Shown here piece by piece: positions 8,013 through 16,389 of a stretch of DNA of 64,000 nucleotides (position 1 is the first letter of the stretch; the number at the start of each line of letters is the position of its first letter). The notes below the pieces were generated by a model, which did no database searches, was not told the origin of the DNA, and saw nothing but the letters and a program-made list of their open reading frames with translations. Made by a program: the position numbers and the translations under genes. The stretch spans positions 1 through 64,000 of the forward strand of contig NZ_JAELTJ010000016.1 in assembly GCF_016428805.1 (NCBI RefSeq). Reading direction: 5' to 3'. Source of the stretch: Achromobacter sp. ASV32 (GTDB lineage Bacteria; Pseudomonadota; Gammaproteobacteria; Burkholderiales; Burkholderiaceae_B).

Positions 8013-9097
8013 GCCTGGTCCTCTTCGGCGGCATCGAGATCGAATCGGGCCTGGAACGCGCCGAGGACGGCGTTGCGGGTATCGATATCCGGGTAAACCT
8101 GGACGGGCAGATCCTTGATGATCTGCTGCACGCCACGCAGGAAGATGAAGCGGTGATCCAGGGGGACGATGCCGCGCTTCTGGGCCAACAGGCCGACGCT
8201 GTCGGCATCGAGCCATCGGCTGGCGCTCAGGCCCACGACATCGTGCATCAACACATTCTTGTCCAGGCCGTCATAGCCGATATCGGCCATGCGGGCGCCG
8301 ACCTGCGCGCAGTCTTCCAGCACCGTGACGGCCACCTGCAGCTGGTACAGATCCGAAACCAGCATGGTCAGGCGTTCGCGCGAGACGGACTGCTCCGTCG
8401 CGGCGAGGTCGAACCCGAGCGCGTTTGCCAATTGGCGTACGGCGCGGTCGATATCGTTGCCGCCGAACCGTTCCAGCGCCAGCTTCAGGGTCTGGGCCAA
8501 AGATTTCTCGCCCAGGACGATGTCCCGATACGTGTCGACAAAGCCCCAGGTCTCTTTCGGCCCGCTGGCAAAGGCGCCGGCGGCCGGCAGCGTGTTGATG
8601 CCCGCGCGGATACGGGGGCCATGTTCGACTTCCATGTCCGCCAAGGCATCGCGCAGCTCCTGCAGAACTTCGGCATTCCCGTCGTGATCTTCCCCATGAC
8701 GCAGCGCGTACTGCAGGGCCAAGTACTGCTGGGTGACGTCGGAGAACCCCTGGCTCACCAGCTTGCGCGGCCCTTCGCGGCCAGACAACAGGTGCCGGGT
8801 CAGTTCCATCAGGCGGGCATGCGTGTCGGGTTCGTGGGCGTGCTGGTTGAGATCGATGATCTCCGCGTCCGAGACCCGGCGCGGGTTCTTCTCGGCGCCG
8901 ACCTTGCGTTCGCTGTGGTGGCGTTCCTCTACTTTGTGCTGCATGTGCAGCGTGATCTCTTCGGCTCCGGACGCCAAGCTGAACTGACCGTTGTCGTCCA
9001 TGGCTGGCGCCGGGCCCGCGGTTCCCGCCGGGGTTGATACCGGTGGCCGGAAATTGGCGAACGAGGCCGAGGGCAGGACGGGGCTGGGCTGGGACAT
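8009..9097 (-). CDS. bopN: T3SS gatekeeper BopN (SctW, YopN-TyeA type)
   Basis: The protein (362 residues from the chosen start) belongs to the YopN/InvE/SctW gatekeepers: an N-terminal low-complexity secretion region, then helical domains, and a C-terminal TyeA-like portion (about residues 275-355, with RFIFLRGVQQIIKDLP). Both halves are in one chain, as in SepL and CopN, so no separate tyeA is expected. Gatekeepers block early effector release and order translocator secretion. The frame is open back to 9289, abutting the bsp22 start, but a likely promoter motif at 9167-9195 makes the ATG at 9097 more plausible. First gene of the - strand operon. Confidence 0.88.
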   Translation of the reverse strand: MSQPSPVLPSASFANFRPPVSTPAGTAGPAPAMDDNGQFSLASGAEEITLHMQHKVEERHHSERKVGAEKNPRRVSDAEIIDLNQHAHEPDTHARLMELTRHLLSGREGPRKLVSQGFSDVTQQYLALQYALRHGEDHDGNAEVLQELRDALADMEVEHGPRIRAGINTLPAAGAFASGPKETWGFVDTYRDIVLGEKSLAQTLKLALERFGGNDIDRAVRQLANALGFDLAATEQSVSRERLTMLVSDLYQLQVAVTVLEDCAQVGARMADIGYDGLDKNVLMHDVVGLSASRWLDADSVGLLAQKRGIVPLDHRFIFLRGVQQIIKDLPVQVYPDIDTRNAVLGAFQARFDLDAAEEDQA

Positions 9098-9166
9098 GGG
9101 CGATCTGGTTGGCGTAGGCACGGAGAGCGTGGTCGGGAGCACGGCAGCGCTGTTGACCGGCTTGCG

Positions 9167-9195
9167 GTAGTAACACGCAACGACGCAGGGGTTCC
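9167..9195 (-). promoter_or_regulatory. Candidate BtrS (HrpL-like ECF) promoter for bopN
   Basis: On the - strand GGAACC (9195-9190) is followed after 16 bases by TTAC (9173-9170). It resembles the three other boxes reported here and the HrpL consensus GGAACC-N15/16-CCACNNA. Transcription would start near 9160, about 60 bases upstream of the proposed bopN ATG. The -10 part is the weakest of the four. Confidence 0.45.
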
Positions 9196-9227
9196 ATGGC
9201 GCCATCGGAAAAAAAGCGCCGGCGCGG

Positions 9228-9255
9228 GGAACTGGATGCCTCGACTGGTCACACA
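9228..9255 (+). promoter_or_regulatory. Candidate BtrS (HrpL-like ECF) promoter for bsp22
   Basis: GGAACT (9228-9233), 15 bases, then TCACACA (9249-9255), ending 34 bases before the bsp22 ATG. The same GGAACT-N15-TCACNNA pattern occurs before btrV at 30784. This would drive the long bsp22-to-bscC operon. Confidence 0.6.
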
Positions 9256-9289
9256 AGCCGGGTATCCCAGACCATTCCAGGAGAAACAC

Positions 9290-9883
9290 ATGCCCGTCGC
9301 AGCAACATCTGGTTCAGGATCGGTGGTTGCCCTGATTCCTGAAAGTGACATCGAAACCGCCTTGCTCATGGTGCAGGGGGAACGCACGCGTTTGTTGGAC
9401 ACGCAGCTGACGATGCAGATCAAGCAGGTGCAGAGCAAGAACGACCAGGCGCAGAAACTGAACGCGGCGCTGGCGGCATTGAACGCGGTGCTGGCGCAGT
9501 ACCCCAAGGATGGGGACAGCGATGCGACGATCAAGGACTGGAACCAGGACAAGGTCGACCGGTTTGAGAAGCCGCTGAACCAGGCGCTGCAGGATGCGGG
9601 TATTACCCAGTTCGACCAATGGCCCTCGGGCACGGGGCAGCTCCCGGACGGTAGCAGGATCACCGGATCGGCTGTCTTCAACGGGGACCGGACGTTGGGA
9701 GAGGTAAAGGCCGCGCAGACCATTCTGCAATCCCAGGTCGATTCGCTCAACAGCACGCAACAGATGGACATGCTCAGGCTGCAATCACTGAGCAATAAGC
9801 GTAATGAGGCGTTTGACGTGATGACGAATTTCATCAAGAAGATGCAGGACAGCCGCTCGTCGATCATCGGCAACATGCGCTGA
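9290..9883 (+). CDS. bsp22: T3SS needle-tip filament protein Bsp22 (SctA-like)
   Basis: The 197-residue product is identified by its C-terminal 40 residues, which run QQMDMLRLQSLSNKRNEAF and on to SSIIGNMR, nearly identical to what I remember of B. bronchiseptica Bsp22. The first ~150 residues do not match that memory except for scattered positions. Bsp22 polymerises at the needle tip through its C-terminal helix and is surface exposed. The ATG at 9290 follows CCAGGAG with good spacing. First gene of the + strand operon, downstream of a candidate BtrS promoter. Confidence 0.88.
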   Translation: MPVAATSGSGSVVALIPESDIETALLMVQGERTRLLDTQLTMQIKQVQSKNDQAQKLNAALAALNAVLAQYPKDGDSDATIKDWNQDKVDRFEKPLNQALQDAGITQFDQWPSGTGQLPDGSRITGSAVFNGDRTLGEVKAAQTILQSQVDSLNSTQQMDMLRLQSLSNKRNEAFDVMTNFIKKMQDSRSSIIGNMR

Positions 9884-9908
9884 AACCTGAGAAAAGGAGC
9901 GCTGCGTG

Positions 9909-10205
9909 ATGCGAAATCACCATACTCAGGATCTGATCGGCGCGTCACGCGCATTGCTCGAGCAAGTGGAGAGCATGACGGTCGAACAACAGCGCCTCAG
10001 GCGGGAATGGGGGGGCGCGGACCCTGCCGCCGGGTTGGGGCCGGCCTGCCCCGCCGACGTCGCCGAACGGGCGCGGCTGGCGTTTCAGCAGGATCTGGCC
10101 GACGTGGAGGCGGAGGTGGCGCAGGAGAAGCTGCGCCTGGATCATGCCAGCGCGCCGGCGGGGACGGCGCCCCGGGGCCGGCCCGGCCGCCGTCTCATGA
10201 TCTGA
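9909..10205 (+). CDS. Small hypothetical protein between bsp22 and bcrH1
   Basis: A 98-residue protein of unknown function. An AAGGAG eight bases before the ATG supports translation. Residues 8-35 and 50-80 are likely amphipathic helices rich in Glu, Gln and Ala, with a Gly/Pro-rich break near 38-48; the C-terminus is basic. Size and position directly after the tip filament gene fit a small chaperone or co-chaperone (for example for Bsp22), but no motif confirms this. A GTG codon immediately before the ATG could also serve as start. Confidence 0.6.
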   Translation: MRNHHTQDLIGASRALLEQVESMTVEQQRLRREWGGADPAAGLGPACPADVAERARLAFQQDLADVEAEVAQEKLRLDHASAPAGTAPRGRPGRRLMI

Positions 10206-10251
10206 ATGCTCTCATGACCGAATCGAGACACATACTGATGGAATCCGCGAC

Positions 10252-10746
10252 ATGACCACGTCCACCGACACCACCGAAACGATGACCTGGGAATCCCTGC
10301 ACGCGCAGACTTTGGCATTCGGCATGCATCTCAGGCGCGGTGGCACGCTGGCCGGCCAGCGGGAGATCACCCCGCGCGAATGCGAAGCGCTCTACGTGAC
10401 CGGCCTGCGTGACTACGAGTTGGGGCAGTACTCCAAGGCTTTTCGCACTTTTTCCTTGCTCGTGATGCATGACCACCTGGAGCCTCGATACCTGATGGCG
10501 CTGGGCGGCGCGGCGAAGATGATCGGGCGGCAGGAGGATGCCTTGACCCAGTACATGGCGGCTGCCGCGTTGTTGCTCGACGATCCGCGCCCGTTGCTGT
10601 ACAGCGCGCAATGCCTGTTGGAACTGAAGCGGCGCGACGCGGCGGTGGAGACGCTGGAACTGTGCCTGTCATTGTGTGTCGAGGACAAGCACGAGGAGGT
10701 TGCGACGCATGCAAGGAAGTTATTGAATCATTTGGGCCACAGTTAG
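10252..10746 (+). CDS. bcrH1: Class II translocator chaperone BcrH1 (LcrH/SycD family)
   Basis: This 164-residue protein has the three tandem TPRs of LcrH/SycD/IpgC chaperones: about residues 44-77 (YVTGLRDYELGQYSKAFRTF), 78-111 and 112-145, after a short N-terminal helix. Such chaperones bind the hydrophobic translocators before secretion. It lies twelve bases before bopD, followed by bopB, so these are the expected clients. A second paralogous chaperone gene follows bopB. Confidence 0.88.
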   Translation: MTTSTDTTETMTWESLHAQTLAFGMHLRRGGTLAGQREITPRECEALYVTGLRDYELGQYSKAFRTFSLLVMHDHLEPRYLMALGGAAKMIGRQEDALTQYMAAAALLLDDPRPLLYSAQCLLELKRRDAAVETLELCLSLCVEDKHEEVATHARKLLNHLGHS

Positions 10747-10758
10747 GACGATAGCGAA

Positions 10759-11661
10759 ATGAGCGTACAAATATCCAACACGATAGTGATGACGGGTGGT
10801 GATCGTTCCATCGACGACGCAACGCCCGTTCCTGTATCGCCCGGCGCATCGGCAACCGATGCCGCGCTGGTGGCCGCCGCTGTCCAGGCAGCGCCCGCCG
10901 GCCTCGGCGGCATGGCCAGTGTGAATCTGCCGCCGCCACAGCAGAGCGGCGCCGCGGAGGTAAGCGCAACGGCTCGGGTACTGGACGGTTTTACGCCGGG
11001 CATGGCGGAAACGGATTTGACCGAAGTCATGAGGCTGTTTCACCAGATCCAGGTTGCCGATCGAGAATCGAAGAAATTGCTCGCCAATGCCGCAACGCAA
11101 AATGCCGTGGACATGGGGATTGCCGCGTCGGAACAGATCAAGAGCGCGGCCGACGAGCGCTACAGCGGCGCCATGGTGTCGGCGGCGATGCAGATCGGCG
11201 GCGGCGCCGTGCAGGTCGGCGGCGGAATCGCTGGCGGGGTGCTGGGCATCAAGGGCGCCAAGCAGTCCGCCGAGGGCGCGAAAAAGAGCCAGGATGCGGC
11301 CGAGGTCGCCAAGGGCGATCCGCAGAGCCGAATGTTGAAAGCGCAGGCCAAACACTACGATGCCGCTGCGCAGGGCTATTCATACCGCGGAACCATGGCG
11401 AACAGCGCCAGCCAGGGCTCGGCCCAGGTCCTCGCCGGCGCGGGCGGTATGGTGAGTGCGCGGGAAGATCATGATGCCGCCATGGAGGAGGCACTCAAGC
11501 AGCGTCTGGAAGCCGCCAAGACTGCATTCGACAGTCAGGCCGAGAACGCCCGGCAGACTGCCGCGGAACGGCTGGACACTGCGCGGGACATACGCGACAA
11601 GCTGAGTGCCATTGATCAGTCCAACGTCGAAGCCAATCGCGCCATCGCCCGCAATATTTGA
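10759..11661 (+). CDS. bopD: T3SS translocator BopD (SctB, YopD-like)
   Basis: The 300-residue product has the plan of the minor translocator: a polar N-terminus, a glycine/alanine-rich hydrophobic segment near residues 138-170 (GAMVSAAMQIGGGAVQVGG), then long amphipathic or coiled-coil helices to the C-terminus. With BopB it is expected to form the pore in the host membrane. It follows its chaperone gene bcrH1 and precedes bopB, the usual cassette, and the length matches known BopD/YopD proteins. Confidence 0.88.
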   Translation: MSVQISNTIVMTGGDRSIDDATPVPVSPGASATDAALVAAAVQAAPAGLGGMASVNLPPPQQSGAAEVSATARVLDGFTPGMAETDLTEVMRLFHQIQVADRESKKLLANAATQNAVDMGIAASEQIKSAADERYSGAMVSAAMQIGGGAVQVGGGIAGGVLGIKGAKQSAEGAKKSQDAAEVAKGDPQSRMLKAQAKHYDAAAQGYSYRGTMANSASQGSAQVLAGAGGMVSAREDHDAAMEEALKQRLEAAKTAFDSQAENARQTAAERLDTARDIRDKLSAIDQSNVEANRAIARNI

Positions 11662-11689
11662 AACGCGAAAGCCAACCTGGAGCCGTCAA

Positions 11690-12907
11690 ATGGCAACTCC
11701 CCTGACTACTACCTCCTTACCGTCTCCCGCACCGCTCTGGACGGGAGACAAGCCGCCCGTGGCGGGCAAGGACATTCCGCCGAATGAGACGGCCGCGACG
11801 CCGTTGACCGGCGCGCAACTAGCCCAGCTGCTGGGCACGCTGCCCGCTGGCAACGGCGCCGGTGTCATCAAGGCGGATGGAGCGCCGGTACTGGAGCGTT
11901 CGACGATGCCACTTACCGAGGATGACTTCGCTGCCTTCCTGCGCGTCTGGACCGGCAAGAACCAGGACGCGCAGCTGGCCACGGCCAAGCAGGGCGTAAA
12001 GACCAGTCAGATCAAGAAGGAGCAGGTCAGCGAGGCGCAGATGAAGAAGCTCGAGGAATGGATCGAGAAATGCAACGAGGCCAAGAATCAGAGCCTCGCA
12101 AGCAAGATATTCGGCTGGATCGGCAAGATCGTGGCCACCATCGCCGCCGCGGTGTTCGTGGCGGTCGCCGCGGGGGCTACTGGTCTGACGGGCGGATTGA
12201 GTTCGCCACTGATGGCGGTGGCGGTGATGGCGTTGGTGGGAGCAAGTATCTCATTGGCCGACCAGATATCGAAGGAATGCGGGGGGCCCGAAATCAGCAT
12301 CAGCAACCTGGTGGTGACCATGGTGGGAAAGACGCTGGAGGCCATGGGGGTGGACGCCGACACGGCCGAGCGCATCGGCAAGATCGCGGCGGGCGCGATG
12401 GCCATCCTGATGCCCGCGGTGCTGGTGGTGGACCCGTCGCTGCTGGGAACCCTGGCGACCGGGATTGCGGAATTGGCCGGCGCGGATGCCAACACCGTGG
12501 CCCTGGCGGGCATGATCGTCGGCATGGCGACCGCGTTGACGGTAGGAATCGTGTCGGGCGTGGTGACTGGCGGCGCCTCGTCGGCCAATACGATCGTCAA
12601 AGTGGCGACGACCATCACGGGCGCGACGTCGGCGATCGTGCAGGGTTCCCTCTCCGTGGCCAAGGGCGCCAACGACCTGAAGGTGGCGGGGCTGGACCGC
12701 GATGCCCAGCACGCGCGCGCCGAGTCGGAGAAGATGGCGGCCGTGGCGGTCAAGCTGCAGGCCGAGATGGAGGACGGCATGGAGCAGATGAAGAAGATCA
12801 TCCAGGCCATCGATGACGCAATGCAGCAGGTGTCGCAGACCATCAACGGCATGTTTGACAGCAAGGCGCAGATCACCGCCAACCTCGGCAAGCGCACGCA
12901 AGTATGA
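11690..12907 (+). CDS. bopB: T3SS translocator BopB (SctE translocon, YopB-like)
   Basis: A 405-residue protein with two strong hydrophobic segments: about residues 143-180 (a VATIAAAVFVAVAAGA stretch) and 220-300, separated by a polar loop carrying ISLADQISKECGGPEIS. A helical C-terminus follows with repeated QQ/QM patterns. This is the YopB/IpaB/SipB major translocator plan. The start at 11690 is preceded by TGGAG at suitable distance; an earlier in-frame ATG overlaps bopD and lacks a ribosome site. The neighbouring chaperone genes bcrH1 and bcrH2 fit. Confidence 0.9.
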   Translation: MATPLTTTSLPSPAPLWTGDKPPVAGKDIPPNETAATPLTGAQLAQLLGTLPAGNGAGVIKADGAPVLERSTMPLTEDDFAAFLRVWTGKNQDAQLATAKQGVKTSQIKKEQVSEAQMKKLEEWIEKCNEAKNQSLASKIFGWIGKIVATIAAAVFVAVAAGATGLTGGLSSPLMAVAVMALVGASISLADQISKECGGPEISISNLVVTMVGKTLEAMGVDADTAERIGKIAAGAMAILMPAVLVVDPSLLGTLATGIAELAGADANTVALAGMIVGMATALTVGIVSGVVTGGASSANTIVKVATTITGATSAIVQGSLSVAKGANDLKVAGLDRDAQHARAESEKMAAVAVKLQAEMEDGMEQMKKIIQAIDDAMQQVSQTINGMFDSKAQITANLGKRTQV

Positions 12908-12935
12908 GGCGGATGCCTCTTCTCTGGAGACTATG

Positions 12936-13415
12936 ATGTCCACTCGCAAGAACCAAGTTTGCCGCAGCGCGCTGGGAGAGGCGCTGCATCAGGGGCTGGA
13001 TGCGCTGCCGGGATCCAGGCGCTTCAGCGGCCCCCAGCTGGAAATCATTTACGGCCTCGCTTATGCCCACGTGGTGCAGAGGCAGTACGCCAAAGCGCTG
13101 CCCGTGTTTGCGTTTCTGTCGCAGTACGGCCCGACGTACAAACACTATTGGGCCGGCCTCGCCTTGTGTCTCCACATGACCGGAAGGCATGACGAGGCTG
13201 CGTCCATCTACAACCTCAACGCGATGTTGTTTCCGGAATCCCCGGACTCGACCTTGCATCTGGCCGAATGCCAACTGGCCGGCGGACATGCTCCCGAGGC
13301 GCGGGAAACGCTGACGTTGGTGCTGCGCAAGGTCGAGGAGGGCTCGTTCCATCCGGAGCTGGCTGCGCGCGCGCAGGCGCTGCTGCACCTGGCCCAGGCG
13401 CCGCTCGCGGCCTGA
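12936..13415 (+). CDS. bcrH2: Second class II TPR chaperone BcrH2
   Basis: This 159-residue TPR protein resembles BcrH1: residues 38-71 (IIYGLAYAHVVQRQYAKAL), 72-105 and 106-140 form three repeats. Two ATGs lie in tandem at 12933 and 12936; GGAG ends six bases before the second, which I use. Bordetella has two LcrH-type chaperones flanking the translocator genes; each may prefer a different client. The next gene begins a few bases after its stop. Confidence 0.85.
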   Translation: MSTRKNQVCRSALGEALHQGLDALPGSRRFSGPQLEIIYGLAYAHVVQRQYAKALPVFAFLSQYGPTYKHYWAGLALCLHMTGRHDEAASIYNLNAMLFPESPDSTLHLAECQLAGGHAPEARETLTLVLRKVEEGSFHPELAARAQALLHLAQAPLAA

Positions 13416-13420
13416 ACCCA

Positions 13421-13843
13421 GTGGAGAAGCTATTCGGTTCCCGTCTCCCGTATACAGACGGCATTTCGCTGTCGACCGAGGCCGCGCATCTGCTGACCGA
13501 GGTCGGATTCCTGGCCGCGGCGCAGGGAGATGTGGCGCGCGCGGAGGTCATCTTCAACGCGCTGATAGGTTTTCGTCCGCTACGAGCCTATCCCCGGATT
13601 GGGCTGGGCGTGGCGTGGATGAACGCCGGCCAGCCGGCTTTCGCGGCGACGCTGATGGAGGCGGCGTCGCTGTCAGACATGGAGCGGCAGGAACGCAACC
13701 TGCTGGATGCCTGGCGCGGCGTCGCGTTGCAGCAGGCCGGACGCACCGCGGAAAGCGTCAGGCTGCTACGGCAGGTGGCGCAGTCAGGCACTGACGCCGC
13801 CACAATGGCCAACGCGCTGCTGGGCGTTACTGTGAAGAACTGA
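13421..13843 (+). CDS. TPR-like T3SS protein before bscI (Bcr4 or BscG-type chaperone)
   Basis: About 140 residues with two clear helix-turn-helix repeats (residues 25-60, with GFLAAAQGDVARAEVIFNAL, and 61-95), typical of YscG/HrpB1-like T3SS chaperones. The start is uncertain: I use GTG at 13421, five bases after the bcrH2 stop; the frame is also open upstream inside bcrH2. It lies ten bases before bscI, where I recall the inner-rod chaperone Bcr4 being described in B. bronchiseptica, so it may be Bcr4. It could instead be the missing YscG-type partner of BscE. Confidence 0.65.
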   Translation: MEKLFGSRLPYTDGISLSTEAAHLLTEVGFLAAAQGDVARAEVIFNALIGFRPLRAYPRIGLGVAWMNAGQPAFAATLMEAASLSDMERQERNLLDAWRGVALQQAGRTAESVRLLRQVAQSGTDAATMANALLGVTVKN

Positions 13844-13853
13844 GAGAACGATC

Positions 13854-14282
13854 ATGGAAATCGCAAATCTGGGGGCGGCCGCCGCAGCCGCGGTCGCACC
13901 GGCCGGTCCCGCTACGCCCACGGGCGCATCCGTTCAAGCCAGCGCCCGCTTCGCCGCAGCGATGAGCGAGCCGCGCGCTGGAGTCGCCCCGGACGCCGAT
14001 GCAGGCGCGGGGCAGTTGCTGCAGCAGGTGCTGCAACCCGCCGCGCAGGCGGACACGCTGGGCAGCCGTATTCTGTCCGGCCTCAGAATCCAGGCCGATA
14101 CATTCTCAGATAAGTGGCGCGGCGTTTCGGCGCGGCTGGATGCGGTGGCCGAGCGGCCCGACATGGTTAACATGCTGCGGCTGCAGAGCGATCTGCTGGC
14201 GCTGTCGGTGCAGTACGAGGTCGTGGGCAAAGGGATCACCAAGTCCACGCAAAACCTCGACGCGCTGGTCAGGATGAACTGA
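13854..14282 (+). CDS. bscI: T3SS inner rod protein BscI (SctI)
   Basis: This 142-residue protein has the inner-rod plan: a low-complexity alanine-rich N-terminus for secretion, and a C-terminal helix containing LRLQSDLLALSVQYEVVGKGITKS and NLDALVRMN, characteristic of SctI (YscI/PrgJ) proteins. The rod connects the export apparatus to the needle base. AGAACG/AGAGAACGATC precedes the ATG. The stop overlaps the bscJ start by one base (TGATG), and bscI-bscJ order is conserved in Ysc systems. Confidence 0.88.
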   Translation: MEIANLGAAAAAAVAPAGPATPTGASVQASARFAAAMSEPRAGVAPDADAGAGQLLQQVLQPAAQADTLGSRILSGLRIQADTFSDKWRGVSARLDAVAERPDMVNMLRLQSDLLALSVQYEVVGKGITKSTQNLDALVRMN

Positions 14283-15121
14283 TGCTCCGTCCCTCTCGTT
14301 TCGCAAGGGCGGCGGTCGCGATACCCTGGTTGTGCGCGGTGGCGCTGGCGTTGTTGATGTCTGGCTGCGGATCGCGGGTGGATGTGCTGGCTGCCTTGCC
14401 TGAAGGCGAGGCCAACGAGGTTGTTTCGGTGCTGCTGGATGCCGGTATCGACGCCGCCAAGACAGCGTCCAAGGCCGGCGTCGCGGTTAGCGTGCGCACG
14501 GCGGAGTTCGCGCAGGCGCTTAACGTGCTCAAGGCCAGAGGCCTGCCGCGCGACCGCTACGACGGCATGGGGCAGATTTTTCGCAAGGAAGGCCTGGTTT
14601 CCTCGCCGCTCGAAGAGCGGGCGCGCTATATCTATGCGCTGTCCCAGGAACTGGCGAATACGCTCACCCAGATGGACGGCGTGATCATCGCGCGCGTGCA
14701 TGTGGTGCTGCCGGAGCGCGGCGGGGTGGGCGAGGAAGCGACGCCGTCCACGGCGGCCGTATTCATCAAGAATCAGCCTGGCTACTCGCTGGATGCGCTC
14801 CTGCCGCAGATCCGCCGGCTGGTCACGCATGCCATTCCAGGCCTGGCCGAGGACAGGGTTTCCGTCGCGCTGATCAATGCGCAGCCGGCCCACGCGACGG
14901 GTGGAGCGCCCGGCGAGGCCGCGCCCGCCGCAGGTTCGCGGGGCGAGTCCGATTCGATCCCGAGGGTATGGGCCCTGGCGGGGTTGGCGGCGGTGCTGCT
15001 GGCCGCGCTGTGCGGGCTGGCCGGCAGGCTCTTCTGGCGGCGCATGCCGGCAGCCTGGCGCGACAAGGCCGGCCGCCTGCTGCGGCGCAAACCCGCCGCT
15101 GACGGAGCTGACAGTCCATGA
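14282..15121 (+). CDS. bscJ: T3SS inner-membrane ring lipoprotein BscJ (SctJ)
   Basis: A 279-residue SctJ/FliF-family lipoprotein. The signal peptide ends in LLMSGC, giving a lipidated cysteine at residue 29. Two ring-building motifs follow, with ANEVVSVLLDAGI, then ALSQELANTLTQMDGVIIARVHVVLPE, the family signature. A transmembrane segment lies near residues 222-243, with a basic cytoplasmic tail. It forms the inner-membrane ring with BscD. Translation is coupled to bscI by TGATG and to bscK by a four-base overlap. Confidence 0.93.
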   Translation: MLRPSRFARAAVAIPWLCAVALALLMSGCGSRVDVLAALPEGEANEVVSVLLDAGIDAAKTASKAGVAVSVRTAEFAQALNVLKARGLPRDRYDGMGQIFRKEGLVSSPLEERARYIYALSQELANTLTQMDGVIIARVHVVLPERGGVGEEATPSTAAVFIKNQPGYSLDALLPQIRRLVTHAIPGLAEDRVSVALINAQPAHATGGAPGEAAPAAGSRGESDSIPRVWALAGLAAVLLAALCGLAGRLFWRRMPAAWRDKAGRLLRRKPAADGADSP

Positions 15122-15771
15122 TCGCGACCTTGCCGCCCTTCGATCGACGGGTGCTGGAATTCAACCAATTTCCCAGCCAGACGCTGCACCCGTCCCGCCG
15201 GGCCGCCTTTGGCTCCTCGGCCAATTTGTTGGCACTGGAAACCAGGCCCAAGGCGCGTGCGGCGCTACACCGGCTGTGGTCGAAACAGATCCTGGGGCAG
15301 TTGGGGGCAGCCGCGGAGCCGGTATTGAATATGCGCATGCGCGAGTCGATCCTGGCGCTGTTGCCGTCCGAAGCCTTGGAGGCGGTGGCGCTACGGGCCG
15401 GCGCCGTACTCTGTGGACGCCGGTTGCGGAGCGCCATCGCCGGACCGCAAGTGCGGGTGCTGGAGCGCGAGCTGGGCATGGAACTGCTGGCGTTCGCGCG
15501 GCAGGCCGAGACCTTGCATCCGGGACTGCCGGAGGACGGGGAATGGAATCCTGAGTCGGCCCGGAAAACGGTGGAAAGCGTGGGTTGCCGCGCGCTGCTG
15601 GCGGCGCTGTCGCCGGCGGGCGAATCGGTGGTGCGCCGTGTCGAACTGAAACTGCCGCAAATTGAAGGGACGACGGCCCCGGTTTCCCCCGGAGAGGCGC
15701 TGGCGCTGAGCTTGAGCATCGTGGAAAAGACGGATCCGGTATGGCTTTCCTCATTTCCCACTCCGCGCTGA
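15118..15771 (+). CDS. bscK: T3SS sorting platform adaptor BscK (SctK)
   Basis: The 217-residue product sits where yscK lies and begins with IATLPPFDRRVLEFNQFP, similar in style to the N-terminus of YscK/PscK. SctK connects the cytoplasmic part of SctD to SctQ pods. The sequence is mostly helical, with no membrane segment. It overlaps bscJ by four bases and bscL by 31 bases, so translation is tightly coupled. The family is weakly conserved; gene order is the main support. Confidence 0.8.
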   Translation: MIATLPPFDRRVLEFNQFPSQTLHPSRRAAFGSSANLLALETRPKARAALHRLWSKQILGQLGAAAEPVLNMRMRESILALLPSEALEAVALRAGAVLCGRRLRSAIAGPQVRVLERELGMELLAFARQAETLHPGLPEDGEWNPESARKTVESVGCRALLAALSPAGESVVRRVELKLPQIEGTTAPVSPGEALALSLSIVEKTDPVWLSSFPTPR

Positions 15772-16379
15772 CGCCGCGCTCGCTGCCCGGCCGTATCGAT
15801 CCCGGCGCGCGGATCGTGCGCGCCGGGGAACTGGAAGCCCTGGGCGACGCGCAGGCGCTGGTCGAGGCGGCGCGGCGCCGCGCCGACGATATCGTCGCGG
15901 GCGCGCAGGCGGCGTTCGAGGCCGAGCGTGAACGAGGCCATGCAGAAGGGCGTGCGCAGGCACAGGCCGAGGCGGCCGAACGCATGCTGGAAGCCGTCGG
16001 CCGCACGATCACGTACTTCGCTGGCGTGGAAGCATCGATCATCGATCTGGTCATGCAATCGATGCGAAAACTGATCGCCGGATATGACAGCCGCGACCAG
16101 GTCGAGATGGTGGTGCGCGGCGCGCTGTCCGTGGTGCGCAACCAGAAGCAGGTCACGCTGCGGCTGCACCCGGACGATGTGGGCGCGGCGCAGGCCCGGC
16201 TCAATGACTGGCTGGCCGATTTTCCTCGTATGGGCTGCGTGGATGTGGTGGACGATGCGCGGCTGGAACGCGGGGCCTGCATCGTGGAAAGCGATATCGG
16301 GCTGGTCGAGGCCAGCATGGAGAGCCAGCTCGCGGCGATGCGCAAGGCGTTCGACCGTGTGCTGGGCAGCAGGATCTGA
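15741..16379 (+). CDS. bscL: T3SS ATPase stator BscL (SctL)
   Basis: This 212-residue SctL/FliH-type stator has an N-terminal region, then a long Ala/Glu/Arg-rich coiled coil (about residues 40-90) and a C-terminal domain with [17 protein letters not shown] and [24 protein letters not shown], the conserved stator signature. It links the ATPase BscN to the BscQ pods and restrains ATPase activity. The start lies inside the end of bscK, and the gene ends ten bases before bscN. Confidence 0.9.
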   Translation: MAFLISHSALTPRSLPGRIDPGARIVRAGELEALGDAQALVEAARRRADDIVAGAQAAFEAERERGHAEGRAQAQAEAAERMLEAVGRTITYFAGVEASIIDLVMQSMRKLIAGYDSRDQVEMVVRGALSVVRNQKQVTLRLHPDDVGAAQARLNDWLADFPRMGCVDVVDDARLERGACIVESDIGLVEASMESQLAAMRKAFDRVLGSRI

Positions 16380-16389
16380 CGGGACGGCC

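Noticed and set aside
9098..9289. N-terminal extension of bopN up to the bsp22 start
   Set aside because: The candidate promoter for bopN lies inside it, and the residues look unlike a gatekeeper N-terminus.
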